From NCBI GenBank assembly GCA_002483085.1, contig DLHF01000051.1:12926-76925 (forward strand): 64,000 bases of DNA, read 5' to 3'. The translations under genes were made by a program, and so were the position numbers. Origin of the DNA: Ignavibacteria bacterium UBA7675. GTDB lineage: Bacteria > Bacteroidota > Ignavibacteria > Kapaibacteriales > UB7675. How positions within the stretch are numbered: the stretch's first letter is position 1; each line of letters opens with the position of its first letter. Under the pieces are notes generated by a model. It was not told where the DNA came from. It saw nothing but the letters and a program-made list of their open reading frames with translations, and ran no database searches. Below, in pieces: positions 35,563-44,469 of the stretch.

Positions 35563-36459
35563 CTATGCCTTTGGATGTGCCTGCTTATAGATGTTTTTCA
35601 GGCGCTCTACCGACACATGGGTGTATATCTGTGTCGTGGAAAGCGAGGAATGGCCGAGCATTTCGCTCACGGCGCGGATGTCGGCACCATTGTCCAACAG
35701 GTGAGTGGCAAACGTATGACGCAGTACGTGCGGGCTCTTTTGCGAGGCTTCACTAATAGGTGCTAAAGCGTTGTGAATTATGCGATAAGCACCTGCCGGT
35801 GAAAGTGGGTTTCCGCGTGCTGAAAGGAAGAGCGCTTGCCCGGAAACGCGAGGGTGCACAAGCTGGCTCCGCATGGCGAGGTAATGCCGCAGGCTTTCCA
35901 TGGCTTTAGAGCCAATGGGGACAATGCGTTCCTTTCTGCCTTTGCCAATCACGCGGATTTGGGGTTCGGCAGTAATATGGGCAACGGTGAGCGAGGTGAG
36001 CTCAGCCACGCGCAGGCCGGAGCTATAGAGCAGTTCGGCAACCGCAGCATCGCGTGCACCTGCGGGCGTGGATGTGTCGAAGGAGGCCATAAGCCTTTCA
36101 ATTTCAGCGGGTTGCAAAAAGGACGGGAGCTTCTTTTCCTGTCGGGGCGAGGGGACAAGCAGGGCGGGATTAGACGCGACAAACGCGCGTTTTACACAGA
36201 ACCTAAAAAACGATTTCACCGCAGCGATTTTCAGGCGGATACTTTTTACCGAGAGCCCTTGGTCGTGCAGGTAGCCAAGGAAGGGGCGGATGTCGGCAGT
36301 TGTCAGGCTGCTAATAGTATCAATATTAATCTCCGCTTCTCGCATGTAGTCGGCGAACTGATCGAGCGCAAGGCGGTATGCTTCAACAGTATGAGCTGAG
36401 TGGTTCCGCTCTGTTTCGCAGTATTCGAGAAACCCCCGAACTGCTTGATAATACTGCAT
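35563..36459 (-). CDS. Tyrosine recombinase XerC/XerD
   Basis: 298 aa, the size of chromosomal Xer recombinases. Catalytic residues: Arg in SSGLRVAELTSL, Lys in VIGKGRKERIVP, His/Arg in HVLRHTFATHLL, His in LGHSSLSTTQIY and the Tyr nucleophile in QIYTHVS. Resolves chromosome dimers with a partner Xer at dif. Start at ATG 36459 with AGGGG upstream. It lies next to division genes and no phage or element genes are adjacent, so a housekeeping role fits better than an integrase; C versus D cannot be decided here. Confidence 0.9.
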   Translation of the reverse strand: MQYYQAVRGFLEYCETERNHSAHTVEAYRLALDQFADYMREAEINIDTISSLTTADIRPFLGYLHDQGLSVKSIRLKIAAVKSFFRFCVKRAFVASNPALLVPSPRQEKKLPSFLQPAEIERLMASFDTSTPAGARDAAVAELLYSSGLRVAELTSLTVAHITAEPQIRVIGKGRKERIVPIGSKAMESLRHYLAMRSQLVHPRVSGQALFLSARGNPLSPAGAYRIIHNALAPISEASQKSPHVLRHTFATHLLDNGADIRAVSEMLGHSSLSTTQIYTHVSVERLKNIYKQAHPKA

Positions 36460-36862
36460 ATAACCCCTGTTGATGGCCGGGAACTTGCTGTGGAGTCGGG
36501 CGCTGTTCCCCCGGTGCAAACAGGCTCCGCGCAGAAGTTAACATAAGCTGAAACGACCACCAACTTTTTTCCACAAACAAAATTTTTAGTTGACTATAAC
36601 TCGCAAGACTATTAAGTTTACCGCCATTCTCTCGTACAGCATAAAGAGATACATATCTCAATCGTATTCCGAACTCGAAGGACATTACCCCTTCCACGTC
36701 GTCGTTTTCGGGATCGTCTAAACCTCTGTGTAGCAGCATACGCAGGGAAAACAATCGAACATAGACAATGAAAGACGGGCTCGTTTACGGGTTTGTCAAT
36801 TGGGCATTAATCCATTGTGGGTTGATGTTAATTATTACGGGCGAACGTCCTTGCGGTCGGCT
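36460..36862. other. Divergent intergenic region xer / ftsQ
   Basis: About 400 bp between divergent genes. It must hold promoters for both. A TTGACTATAACTC stretch near 36590 is AT-rich and promoter-like but does not fit the Bacteroidota consensus. No murC or ddl gene, often found before ftsQ, is present, and no repeat module was found. Confidence 0.35.
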
Positions 36863-37630
36863 ATGAAATCACTTGTGGAGCATAATCGAGCTGCCGGGGA
36901 AAAGCAGTCGCCGTATACAGCTCTTTTAGTGTGTATCGCCGTTCTGGGCTTTCTGGTACTGTTGTCGTCGCAATGGCGTTCGCGCCAGACGATAAGAGGT
37001 GCTCGTGTGGAGGGCAATGTCCTTCTCGACGAAAAGGAAGTGTTAGAATATGCGGCAATAGCGCTCGACTCGGTAACGATGGCACATGTGCGTCTTCAGG
37101 ACGCCAGGGATCGCGTAGCAAAGCATCCCTTTGTCAAAAATGTGGCCGTGACGATGCAAACCGGCGAAATGGTTGTCGTCAAGATCGAAGAGCGCGTACC
37201 TGTAGCTTCGATCCTCATGCAGGACGGAACCGTGCAGTATGTCGACGCCGAGGGTGTCATTCTGCCGCACAGGTTTACGTCGAAGGCGCTCGATCTGCCA
37301 TTCCTTGCGGGGATTGCAACTACATCGGGTGTCGATACAGTGCTTTTAAAGCAGGCGCTCGACATAGTGCGGGCCTTGGACGCGACCGACAGGCAACTGT
37401 ACAGAAATATATCGGAAATCGCAGCTCGCGGCGGCAGCTTTGTGTTGCAGACAACCGACGGGGCGATACCGATACTGTTCGGAGATGCCAGCGAAGCCGA
37501 TCAGAAAATTTACAAGCTCAGCGCCTACTGGAAGACTCAGGTATTCCACGGCGACATTCCCGATGTTTCCTATATCGACTTGCGCTGGGAAGGCCAGGTG
37601 ATAACCGGGAATCATCGTACCAATGGTTAA
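36863..37630 (+). CDS. ftsQ: Cell division protein FtsQ
   Basis: 255 aa bitopic inner-membrane protein of the divisome. A single TM at about residues 18-37 (ALLVCIAVLGFLVLLSS), then the POTRA domain (TIRGARVEGNVLLDEKEVLE ... HPFVKNVAVTMQTGEMVVVKI) and the beta domain (VASILMQDGTVQYVDAEGVI), ending YIDLRWEGQVI as in FtsQ/DivIB. The ATG 36863 is used; a TTG at 36800 would add 21 residues. Overlaps ftsA by 8 bases. Confidence 0.9.
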   Translation: MKSLVEHNRAAGEKQSPYTALLVCIAVLGFLVLLSSQWRSRQTIRGARVEGNVLLDEKEVLEYAAIALDSVTMAHVRLQDARDRVAKHPFVKNVAVTMQTGEMVVVKIEERVPVASILMQDGTVQYVDAEGVILPHRFTSKALDLPFLAGIATTSGVDTVLLKQALDIVRALDATDRQLYRNISEIAARGGSFVLQTTDGAIPILFGDASEADQKIYKLSAYWKTQVFHGDIPDVSYIDLRWEGQVITGNHRTNG

Positions 37631-38969
37631 AAGTTCCGGGACAGCTATGAACCGCTTTAAAAGAACCCAGGGAGAGCAGCAGCAGCAGACCGATGGATCG
37701 GCGGAAGAAGCACACAGCGACGTCATCGTTGGTCTGGATATCGGTACGACAAAAGTATGCGCGATTGTAGCAGCGCGCAAGCGTGGCAGCAATGGCATGA
37801 CTGTACTCGGCATTGGCGAAAGCCCCAGCGAAGGGCTGAACCGGGGAGTAGTAGTCAACATCGAAAAAACTGTGCGCTCCATTCAGCAGGCTGTGCAGCA
37901 AGCTGAGCAGCAATCGGGTGTGCGCATCGAAGATGTTATCGTTGGCATTGCAGGCGATCATATTCAGTCGTTTCCCACAATGGGGATTGTAGGTATTTCC
38001 AATCCCGAAAAAGAAATTACAAAAGCAGATGTAGAGCGGCTTCTGGACGAGACTCGGAAAATCGCTCTTCCCTCCGACAGGAAAATCCTGCACATTATTC
38101 CGCAGGACTTTATCATCGACGGACAAGATGGGATTACCGACCCGGTGGGCATGAGCGGCATCCGCATGGAAGCCAATGTGCATGTGGTGACTGGCTTGGT
38201 AACTGCTGCCCAGAATATTTACCGTTGCGTAGAGCGCGCGGGTATGAAAGTAAGCAACCTTGTACTGCAGCCATTGGCGAGCAGCTATGCAGTGCTGGAC
38301 GATGAGGAAAAAGAAATTGGTGTTGCGCTGATTGACATCGGCGGCGGCACGACAGACATTGCGGTGTTCGAGGGCGGTATTATCCGCCACACAGCGCTGT
38401 TCGGCATTGCCGGGCGGCAGATCACCGACGATGTGCGCAGAGGTCTTGGCATTATTGCCGCACAGGCAGAACGCGTAAAGCAGGAATATGGCCATGCCAT
38501 GCAGACGAGCATCATGCGCGACGAAATGTTCATGATACCGGGTGTAGGTGGCCGCAAGCCAATGGAAGTGACAAAGAGCCTGCTATGCGATATTATCCAA
38601 CCTCGTATGGAGGAACTGCTCGAATTTGCGCTGGCGGAAATCCGCCGCTCGGGCTACAGCCAGAATCTTTCTGCGGGTATTGTGCTTACAGGTGGCGGCG
38701 CTTTGCTGCGCGGAATCGACGAACTGGCGTATCAGATAACAGGCATGCCTGTGAAAATCGGTATTCCTTCGGGCTTTGGCGATGGTGGGCTGGCACCCGA
38801 AATCGAAAATCCGCGTTATGCAACAGGCGTGGGCCTTATCGGCTATGCAATGAAACACAGCGACCAGTCGGTCGTTCTCGAAGAAGAAACGGATACGCCC
38901 ACCGATGAGCAGCAATCGGATAAGGCGTCGATTCTCGGCAGAATGAAGTCATTCTTCCAAGAATTGTAA
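37623..38969 (+). CDS. ftsA: Cell division protein FtsA
   Basis: Actin-like ATPase that tethers FtsZ to the membrane (448 aa). Phosphate-1 motif VGLDIGTTKVCAIVAA, the 1C domain around VEKTVRS-like IEKTVRSIQQAV, phosphate-2 IDIGGGTTDIAVF, adenosine motif VLTGGGALLRGI and a C-terminal amphipathic helix ASILGRMKSFFQEL for membrane binding. ATG 37623 overlaps the ftsQ stop; the ATG at 37647 is an alternative. The N-terminus has a Gln-rich run (EQQQQTDG) before the conserved part. Confidence 0.95.
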   Translation: MVKSSGTAMNRFKRTQGEQQQQTDGSAEEAHSDVIVGLDIGTTKVCAIVAARKRGSNGMTVLGIGESPSEGLNRGVVVNIEKTVRSIQQAVQQAEQQSGVRIEDVIVGIAGDHIQSFPTMGIVGISNPEKEITKADVERLLDETRKIALPSDRKILHIIPQDFIIDGQDGITDPVGMSGIRMEANVHVVTGLVTAAQNIYRCVERAGMKVSNLVLQPLASSYAVLDDEEKEIGVALIDIGGGTTDIAVFEGGIIRHTALFGIAGRQITDDVRRGLGIIAAQAERVKQEYGHAMQTSIMRDEMFMIPGVGGRKPMEVTKSLLCDIIQPRMEELLEFALAEIRRSGYSQNLSAGIVLTGGGALLRGIDELAYQITGMPVKIGIPSGFGDGGLAPEIENPRYATGVGLIGYAMKHSDQSVVLEEETDTPTDEQQSDKASILGRMKSFFQEL

Positions 38970-39055
38970 TAGAGTAGTCCGGTTCCCAATACAAGCAGCA
39001 GCAGCATAAATACATAGAATTAAAAATTCACAACTGTACAGAGGAAGGGTATACT

Positions 39056-40420
39056 GTGATTGAACTTGATACGAATATATCGCACGGCGCACGGATACGC
39101 GTTGTGGGGGTAGGCGGCGGTGGCGGAAATGCTATTAACAGCATGATAACCCGTGGCCTTACAGGAGTAGATTTTATCGCCGCGAACACTGATATCCAAG
39201 CTCTGGCTAACAACAAAGCGCCGATCAGGATTCAGGTAGGTAAAGAGGGGACACGTGGTCTTGGCGCAGGTGCCGACCCCAGTGTGGGAAATCGCGCAGT
39301 GGAAGAAAGTGGCGAGGATATTCGCCAAGCTCTCTCCGGCAGCGATATGGTATTTGTCACGGCGGGTATGGGCGGCGGTACCGGTACAGGCGGTGCTCCT
39401 GTGGTGGCCAAAATCGGTCGCGAACTCGGCGCTCTTGTCGTGGGTATTGTTACCCGGCCCTTCCAGTGGGAAGCGCGCAAACGCACACATGTGGCCGACC
39501 AAGGTATCGAAGACCTGCGGAAGCACGTCGATGCGCTTATCGTGATTCCCAACCAAAAGCTTATGTCGATTATCGACAAAAAGACGACGTTTACAGAAGC
39601 GTTCCAGAAAGTAGATGATGTGTTGTACAATGCTACTCGTGGTATTGCCGATATCATTTCTGGTCATGGCTATATCAACGTTGACTTTGCTGATGTTCGC
39701 ACGATTATGAAAAATACCGGCGATGCTATCATGGGCACAGGAATGGCCTCCGGCGACCATCGCGCGGTGGAAGCTGCTCAAAACGCTATTTCTTCGCCGC
39801 TCCTTGAAGGCGTGTCTATCCATGGCGCACAGGGCGTACTTGTGAATATTACCGGCGGCTCCAACATGACAATGTTCGAGATCGGCGAAGCTGTGTCGGT
39901 GATCGAAGATGCAGCAGGCCAGGATGTGAACCTCATTCACGGTATCGTGTTCGACGACACAATGGATGATACTATCATGGTGACAGTTGTGGCCACAGGC
40001 TTTCGCCGCGAAGAAGAAGTAAAGCAGCAGACCGTGTCTATTGCAGCCGCAGTAGCCGCCCAGCAAGAGAAAGCTGCGGTGCAAGCGCAGCCGCAGCAGG
40101 TACAACAGCAGCAAGTGCAGCGTGCAGCCGCTGGCGCTGGTGCAGGTGGGGGAGTGCAGAGCTTCTATACTCCGCCCGCAGTTACTTCGCAGGCTTCGCG
40201 CAGTGTGCCCGCCAGCAGCCCAAGTGGTGTGCAGGAACTCCAGCGCTACGACGAGCCCGCATACTTGCGCCGTAAGAGCTCAGGTGGTTCTATCCGTATC
40301 AACCCGGGTACTCCCGAGCCGCGTGCCGAAATGCAGCAGGAAAAGATTGTAGAAGTTCAAGAAGAGCCGCGCCGTGAAGAACGCGAAAAGCCCGCGTTTC
40401 TACGCCGTATCATGGACTAA
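39056..40420 (+). CDS. ftsZ: Cell division GTPase FtsZ
   Basis: Tubulin-like division GTPase (454 aa). GTP-binding VGVGGGGGNAINSM and the tubulin signature GGGTGTGGAP, with the T7 loop VDFADVRTIM supplying the catalytic Asp. Starts at GTG 39056 after GAGGAAGGG. A Gln/Ala-rich linker (about 320-380) follows the core, then two related short peptides: DEPAYLRRKS near residue 397 and the very C-terminal KPAFLRRIMD. The latter is the usual tail that binds FtsA and other partners; the first looks like a second copy. Last gene of the ftsQAZ run, closed by a terminator. Confidence 0.97.
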   Translation: MIELDTNISHGARIRVVGVGGGGGNAINSMITRGLTGVDFIAANTDIQALANNKAPIRIQVGKEGTRGLGAGADPSVGNRAVEESGEDIRQALSGSDMVFVTAGMGGGTGTGGAPVVAKIGRELGALVVGIVTRPFQWEARKRTHVADQGIEDLRKHVDALIVIPNQKLMSIIDKKTTFTEAFQKVDDVLYNATRGIADIISGHGYINVDFADVRTIMKNTGDAIMGTGMASGDHRAVEAAQNAISSPLLEGVSIHGAQGVLVNITGGSNMTMFEIGEAVSVIEDAAGQDVNLIHGIVFDDTMDDTIMVTVVATGFRREEEVKQQTVSIAAAVAAQQEKAAVQAQPQQVQQQQVQRAAAGAGAGGGVQSFYTPPAVTSQASRSVPASSPSGVQELQRYDEPAYLRRKSSGGSIRINPGTPEPRAEMQQEKIVEVQEEPRREEREKPAFLRRIMD

Positions 40421-40457
40421 CAGCACATATATCAATGGCACGCAAGTGCCCCTTCCT

Positions 40458-40497
40458 CAGCGCCGTGTCACCCGATACGGCGCTGTTTGTTTTTTAT
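40458..40497 (+). terminator. Terminator of the ftsQAZ operon
   Basis: Perfect 9-bp stem CAGCGCCGT / ACGGCGCTG followed by TTTGTTTTTTAT. Confidence 0.9.
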
Positions 40498-40520
40498 AGG
40501 TTCGAGTCCTACCGGGACGA
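40496..40520 (+). other. Possible tRNA 3'-end remnant
   Basis: Directly after the ftsZ terminator, ATAGG-TTCGAGT-CCTAC can fold as a T-arm (one mismatch at the stem base) with a canonical T-loop, followed by CGGGACG-A as a 7-base acceptor strand plus discriminator and then ACA. No D-arm or anticodon arm precedes it, since the terminator occupies that place. It resembles the tRNA 3' end left by integrating elements. Could be chance. Confidence 0.35.
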
Positions 40521-40583
40521 ACAAGAATGGATGGCGCTGTGTGTGTAGTTCGCGGCAATGGAACTGGCGCAAAGCCTTTGGGC

Positions 40584-40650
40584 AGCCACGCAGCGGGTTG
40601 TGCAGCGCGGTGCGGAGACCAACCACCCGGACGGAGACGCCTGCGCCGTC
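40584..40650 (-). repeat. Dispersed repeat, module B (inverted)
   Basis: Minus strand reads TTGGTCTCCGCACCGCGCTG then CACAACCCGCTGCGTGGCTG, a good module B match. It fills the gap between ftsZ and the membrane protein gene. Confidence 0.6.
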
Positions 40651-40703
40651 ATTCTTTTGGATGGCATGGGGCGGGGACAGTCGGTATTCCGAGAGATCGC
40701 GAG

Positions 40704-41204
40704 TCAAGAGAGACGGCTGTAAATGATAAACACATGGGCGTTGTGAAACACCAGGAATATCATGGCAACGCTTGTAAATATCCATTGCCGGTAGGGAATA
40801 TGGAAGTAAAATTTGTGCCCGACAAGGCCAATGCCCGCAAGCCAGAGCACAGGCGTGCAAGCGGGAGCCAGAAATCCCCAAAGGCTATTGCTCCACGCGC
40901 TCTCGGGAGCGCACACAAGCGCAAGCCACGACGCAAAGTAGAGCACTATTCCCGCTGTGTACACCACAAGACCGATCTTCTGCCTTCGCGACGCAAAGGA
41001 AAGCGGCATGAGAAACGCCAGTAGAAACACGAGTGTTCTCGAAGCATTTTCTCCGAAGGCGAGAGCAGCGGGGATATCGCGCCAGAATATATCGGGCTGA
41101 AAAGCAGCGGGCAATCTGCTAGCCAGCAGGATATTCCAGAGCAACACTGGTATCGCCAGCAGAAAACAATTTGCGAGATAGAATTGTATTGTCTTTGGCT
41201 TCAT
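40704..41204 (-). CDS. Small integral membrane protein, unknown function
   Basis: 166 aa with about five hydrophobic segments (FYLANCFLLAIPVLLWNILL, TLVFLLAFLMPLSFA, IGLVVYTAGIVLYFASWLAL, TPVLWLAGIGLVG, WIFTSVAMIFLVFHNAHVFI). I do not recognise the family. ATG 41204 chosen because the upstream extension is Cys/His-rich and not membrane-like. Neighbours are a dioxygenase-like gene and a module B repeat; no functional hint. Confidence 0.6.
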   Translation of the reverse strand: MKPKTIQFYLANCFLLAIPVLLWNILLASRLPAAFQPDIFWRDIPAALAFGENASRTLVFLLAFLMPLSFASRRQKIGLVVYTAGIVLYFASWLALVCAPESAWSNSLWGFLAPACTPVLWLAGIGLVGHKFYFHIPYRQWIFTSVAMIFLVFHNAHVFIIYSRLS

Positions 41205-41392
41205 TCTGGGTTTTGCGTTGCTGCCTTGTTGTAAATGGCTATGTGCCACAGTGCACCACTGTAATCTACACAGAGAATGTAAACACAGCCAACCGTTCGT
41301 GGATTGCTGCCACCAATGCCGCACAAAAAAGCATGGCTGAAGCGGATTGCCGCCTCAGCCATACGCTCACAACAGTTCAGTATGTTGTGCGC

Positions 41393-42175
41393 TTACATGG
41401 CCAGGCCGAGGCGTATTGCTTTTTCTACGGGCGAGTCGTCGCTTTCGGGTTGCCCGATTTCAAACTCGCGTTTCCAGAACAGCGGAGGCTGCGCCAGAAA
41501 TCGCGGTTCCGCACCGCGATGGGGTTGCGCCGCATGAAGCAAAAAGGGGTGGCACAGATAGACCGTTCCCGCTTTTCCGGTTGCCAGCACTTCATTGCGT
41601 TGCGGCAGCGCGACCATTGCGCTTGCCAGTTCCATTGCCGAAAGGCCTGCGTCGCCTGCTGGTGCCAGCACTTTTGCTGCATCCAGATGGGAGCCAACGC
41701 TGATGCGCGTAGGAGCGTCGCGCTCTCCGACATCGGAAAACAGGAACAGCATCAGCAGAGCGCGGCCTTTTGACCACACATTAATACGCCACTTGAAATA
41801 GTCGCTTGGGTCGTCGCCCGGAAAGCTCGCGTCCACATGCCAGCCAGTATCGCCGGGGCTATCGGGCGAAGGAAATCGCACGGGAAATGTACCCATGCTT
41901 CTGCATGGAATCCACCGATCTTTTCCCACCAACTGATCGAATGCAGAATGGAGAACAGGAGTATTTGCCGCCTGCACAAACGGCTCCTGCGAGTACATCC
42001 CCAGCCTGACGACGGGGCGTGTCCATGTTGCCTGATTGCCGGGATCGCAGCCGAGATCGTTCCACAGGATGGCGCGTGCTTCGCGTGCGAGTTCCGGAGA
42101 AAATGCGTTGCCGATACGAACAAATCCATCGCGGATAAATTGCTCGATGTGCTGTATATCAAGAGTTGTTTCCAT
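41393..42175 (-). CDS. Phytanoyl-CoA dioxygenase (PhyH)-like oxygenase
   Basis: 260 aa Fe(II)/2-oxoglutarate oxygenase-like protein. The iron-binding HxD is in WHVDASFPG (near residue 115), the distal His in CHPFLLHAAQPHRG (near 215), followed by Arg for 2-oxoglutarate (EPRFLAQPP). N-terminal FIRDGFVRIGNAFSPELA is typical of PhyH proteins. Hydroxylates a small organic substrate, unknown here. Monocistronic by context. Confidence 0.8.
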   Translation of the reverse strand: METTLDIQHIEQFIRDGFVRIGNAFSPELAREARAILWNDLGCDPGNQATWTRPVVRLGMYSQEPFVQAANTPVLHSAFDQLVGKDRWIPCRSMGTFPVRFPSPDSPGDTGWHVDASFPGDDPSDYFKWRINVWSKGRALLMLFLFSDVGERDAPTRISVGSHLDAAKVLAPAGDAGLSAMELASAMVALPQRNEVLATGKAGTVYLCHPFLLHAAQPHRGAEPRFLAQPPLFWKREFEIGQPESDDSPVEKAIRLGLAM

Positions 42176-42548
42176 AGGATTTTCTAAACATGATGCTGAA
42201 TGAGAAGGATGTTGGCAGCGTCAAGGCTCGGCTGTCGCCTGCGCTGTTGTTTGAGAAATTTTTACTGCGAAAAATTATCAGGTAAGGACAATACAAAAGC
42301 ACGCCTTCTGTAAAGGCGGGATGCCGGGAGGGCATTGGAGGGACGATATTATAATGTTAGAGTCATTCTCATCATGGCGGCAAATTTATAAGGAACTATT
42401 GTTTTTTACAAATTCAGCGGCGCATCTATCGGCACCACCTGCAATCCTTTTTTCGTGTTTTCGTCCCAATCCGCGCAGAGGGAAGAGTTCTGTTTTCGGG
42501 CGTTTTTTTTACCCTGCTGGTTCATGGTATTCTAATGAACATACCACG

Positions 42549-42866
42549 ATGCGTGGAATCGGCGAAGTGCGCCTGTCCCTGTATATCAACCTGTGTACAG
42601 TAACGCTGAATTTCTTTCTGGACCCATTATTGATTTTTGGCTGGGGTGTATGGCTGCTTCAGTTTCCGCTCGCTTTGTTCCTCGGCAAGCATACTGCGCT
42701 CAGCTTTCGGGGGATTTGGTAGGCTTTTCCGGTGTCGAACACGCTTTCGGCTATGCTCGCTCTGTTGTGGTTTCGCAAAGGAAGCTGGCAGAAAAAAAGG
42801 CTTATCGAACCGCTGCAAGCCGAAGTCTCTCAAGAGATTATTATCGAAGAAGGCTCGTGCGAGTAG
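42549..42866 (+). pseudogene. Remnant of a MATE-family efflux transporter
   Basis: In one frame: MRGIGEVRLSLYINL, LNFFLDPLLIFGWG (middle of a MATE protein), then directly VWLLQFPLALFLGKHTALSF (C-terminal half), implying an internal deletion of roughly 150 residues; a TAG at 42720 interrupts, and the frame goes on as AFPVSNTLSAMLALLWFRKG to a stop at 42864. FRGIW*AFPVSN suggests TTG to TAG at a Leu. No intact N-terminal half exists upstream (42176-42548 holds no recognisable coding), so the gene is dead. It lies just before the AraC regulator, which may once have controlled it. Confidence 0.7.
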
Positions 42867-42970
42867 TCTGTATCCGCCTGATGTAACTCCACAAAAGCAG
42901 ACGTTGTCTTGTTCATGGACAATGCGTAGAAGGCCGATTTTCGGGTTGTGAATATTGTAGGCGAAACGTT

Positions 42971-43879
42971 ATGTACCATGTGTTGCAGCAGGGGCAAAAG
43001 ATTGAGCTCAATAGCTTTCCCCGCAATCGGAACTTAGTGAACTTTTCGATGTTCACTGACCTGTCGCAACCTCTTGCATTCAGAAGCTTTTCTGTAAAGT
43101 TTGTGATGGACGGCTGCGAAATGTACCATGTAAACGGCAACCACTACGCCGTGCGAAAAGGACAGTACTTGCTGGCAAATGCACACTGCGATGGCACCAT
43201 AGACATTGGCAGCAAACAGGTCGTAAAGGGTGTGTGTATTGATATTGCTCCCGATATTGTATCCGAAGTATTAGCCAGCCGCGTAGGAGCCGACACTCCT
43301 TTTCCCGATATCTCCCTTGATACTTTTTTTGCTGGCGAAGATTTTTTGGAAAACAAATACGAGGCTGGGCGTACCCGGTTGGGTACTGCTCTTGTAGAAC
43401 TGGGGCGAACTCTTGATCGCAACCCCACTGCCAGCTACACCTTTGGCGATGAGTTCTATTTTACTTTGGCCGAACATATCGTGGAAGATCACCGGCATAT
43501 CTGGCAGCAGCTCTACCGGATTCGCACAGTAAAGCCGCAGACCAGAAAGGACCTGTATCGAAAGCTGGTAGCTGGCAAAGAATATCTTGATACGCACTTT
43601 ACTACAAAGCTCACGATTCGGTCCGCTGCCGTAGAAGCTGCTCTCTCCGAATACCATTTTTTCCGATTGTTCAAAGCTGTCTTTGCTTGTTCCCCGCAGC
43701 AATATATCATCCGCAAACGACTTGAAGCGGCGTCGGACCTGCTTCGGGCTGGCGAGCATTCTGTTGCTGATATTGCGCTGGCCGTTGGCTTTGCTGATAG
43801 CCAGAGCTTTGGTAAAGCTTTTAAAAAACACCGGGGAATTTCGCCCTCTGCCTTTCAGGAACAGTACGGCGTTTTGTAG
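42971..43879 (+). CDS. AraC-family transcriptional regulator
   Basis: 302 aa. N-terminal ligand-type domain (residues about 20-190) with the AraC-like CEMYHVNGNHYAVRKGQYLL, and a C-terminal double HTH: TIRSAAVEAALSEYHFFRLF and VADIALAVGFADSQSFGKAF followed by GISPSAFQEQYG. Cytoplasmic DNA-binding regulator with unknown inducer. Adjacent to a decayed MATE gene upstream; no intact target next to it. Confidence 0.9.
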   Translation: MYHVLQQGQKIELNSFPRNRNLVNFSMFTDLSQPLAFRSFSVKFVMDGCEMYHVNGNHYAVRKGQYLLANAHCDGTIDIGSKQVVKGVCIDIAPDIVSEVLASRVGADTPFPDISLDTFFAGEDFLENKYEAGRTRLGTALVELGRTLDRNPTASYTFGDEFYFTLAEHIVEDHRHIWQQLYRIRTVKPQTRKDLYRKLVAGKEYLDTHFTTKLTIRSAAVEAALSEYHFFRLFKAVFACSPQQYIIRKRLEAASDLLRAGEHSVADIALAVGFADSQSFGKAFKKHRGISPSAFQEQYGVL

Positions 43880-43933
43880 TTGCAGCTTTGCAGCTCCTTC
43901 TATGGGAGAATATAGGAACGACGAAATGATGGC

Positions 43934-44027
43934 GCCGCCGTCTCTGCCCTCGTGGTCGTCTCTGCACCGTGCTGACGTCCGCGCATCAGTTACCGTAAGA
44001 ACGGTGCGCGGACGAGCCGATGATAAC
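43934..44027 (+). repeat. Dispersed repeat, modules B and C
   Basis: Module B (GTCTCTGCACCGTGCTGACGT near 43958-43978, given here as its core) followed by a complete 39-bp module C at 43989-44027 from GTTACCGTAAG to GATGATAAC. The rest of the 43880-44469 gap shows no supported gene. Confidence 0.65.
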
Positions 44028-44469
44028 TTCCATCCGCCGTGTGCTGTTCGGCCTTTATCGCAAGCTCTCCTCCGTACAATCGGCACTGTAAATCCGATGG
44101 CGACAATAAAGCAGACTCCTTATAGCACGCGTAGGACGCCACTGGAACTCCGCCATTCCGCAGAAGTACTGGTTCTGTCCCCATTTCCTGTTCAAGATCG
44201 CTCCACGGAATCTCATCGGCCAATTGCACCAATTCATGCTGTGGAGTGATGAATCCTGACAGCAGAGGGGCAAGCAGATTTCTCTGGTTTTAACACAGAG
44301 AGTTGCCGAGCCTACACAATCTTGCAACAGGTGTTTCTAATGAGCGATGAAAATAGCAGGATTTGACAACTGTACTATGCTTCCGATTATTAGTTTCGCC
44401 TTCGGTGGCGGTAGCCTTTGGGCTACAGACTCTTGTTGTTTCCCTACACATTGCATGATACTCAATACT

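Noticed and set aside
35563..36459. Integrase of a mobile element
   Set aside because: Length, motifs and position beside division genes fit a chromosomal Xer recombinase; no element genes or att repeats adjoin it.
39020..40114. 364-codon open frame on the minus strand
   Set aside because: Antisense to ftsZ, no recognisable protein.
43990..44327. Short open frames on both strands around 44.0-44.3 kb
   Set aside because: They cover modules B and C and show no protein-like features.
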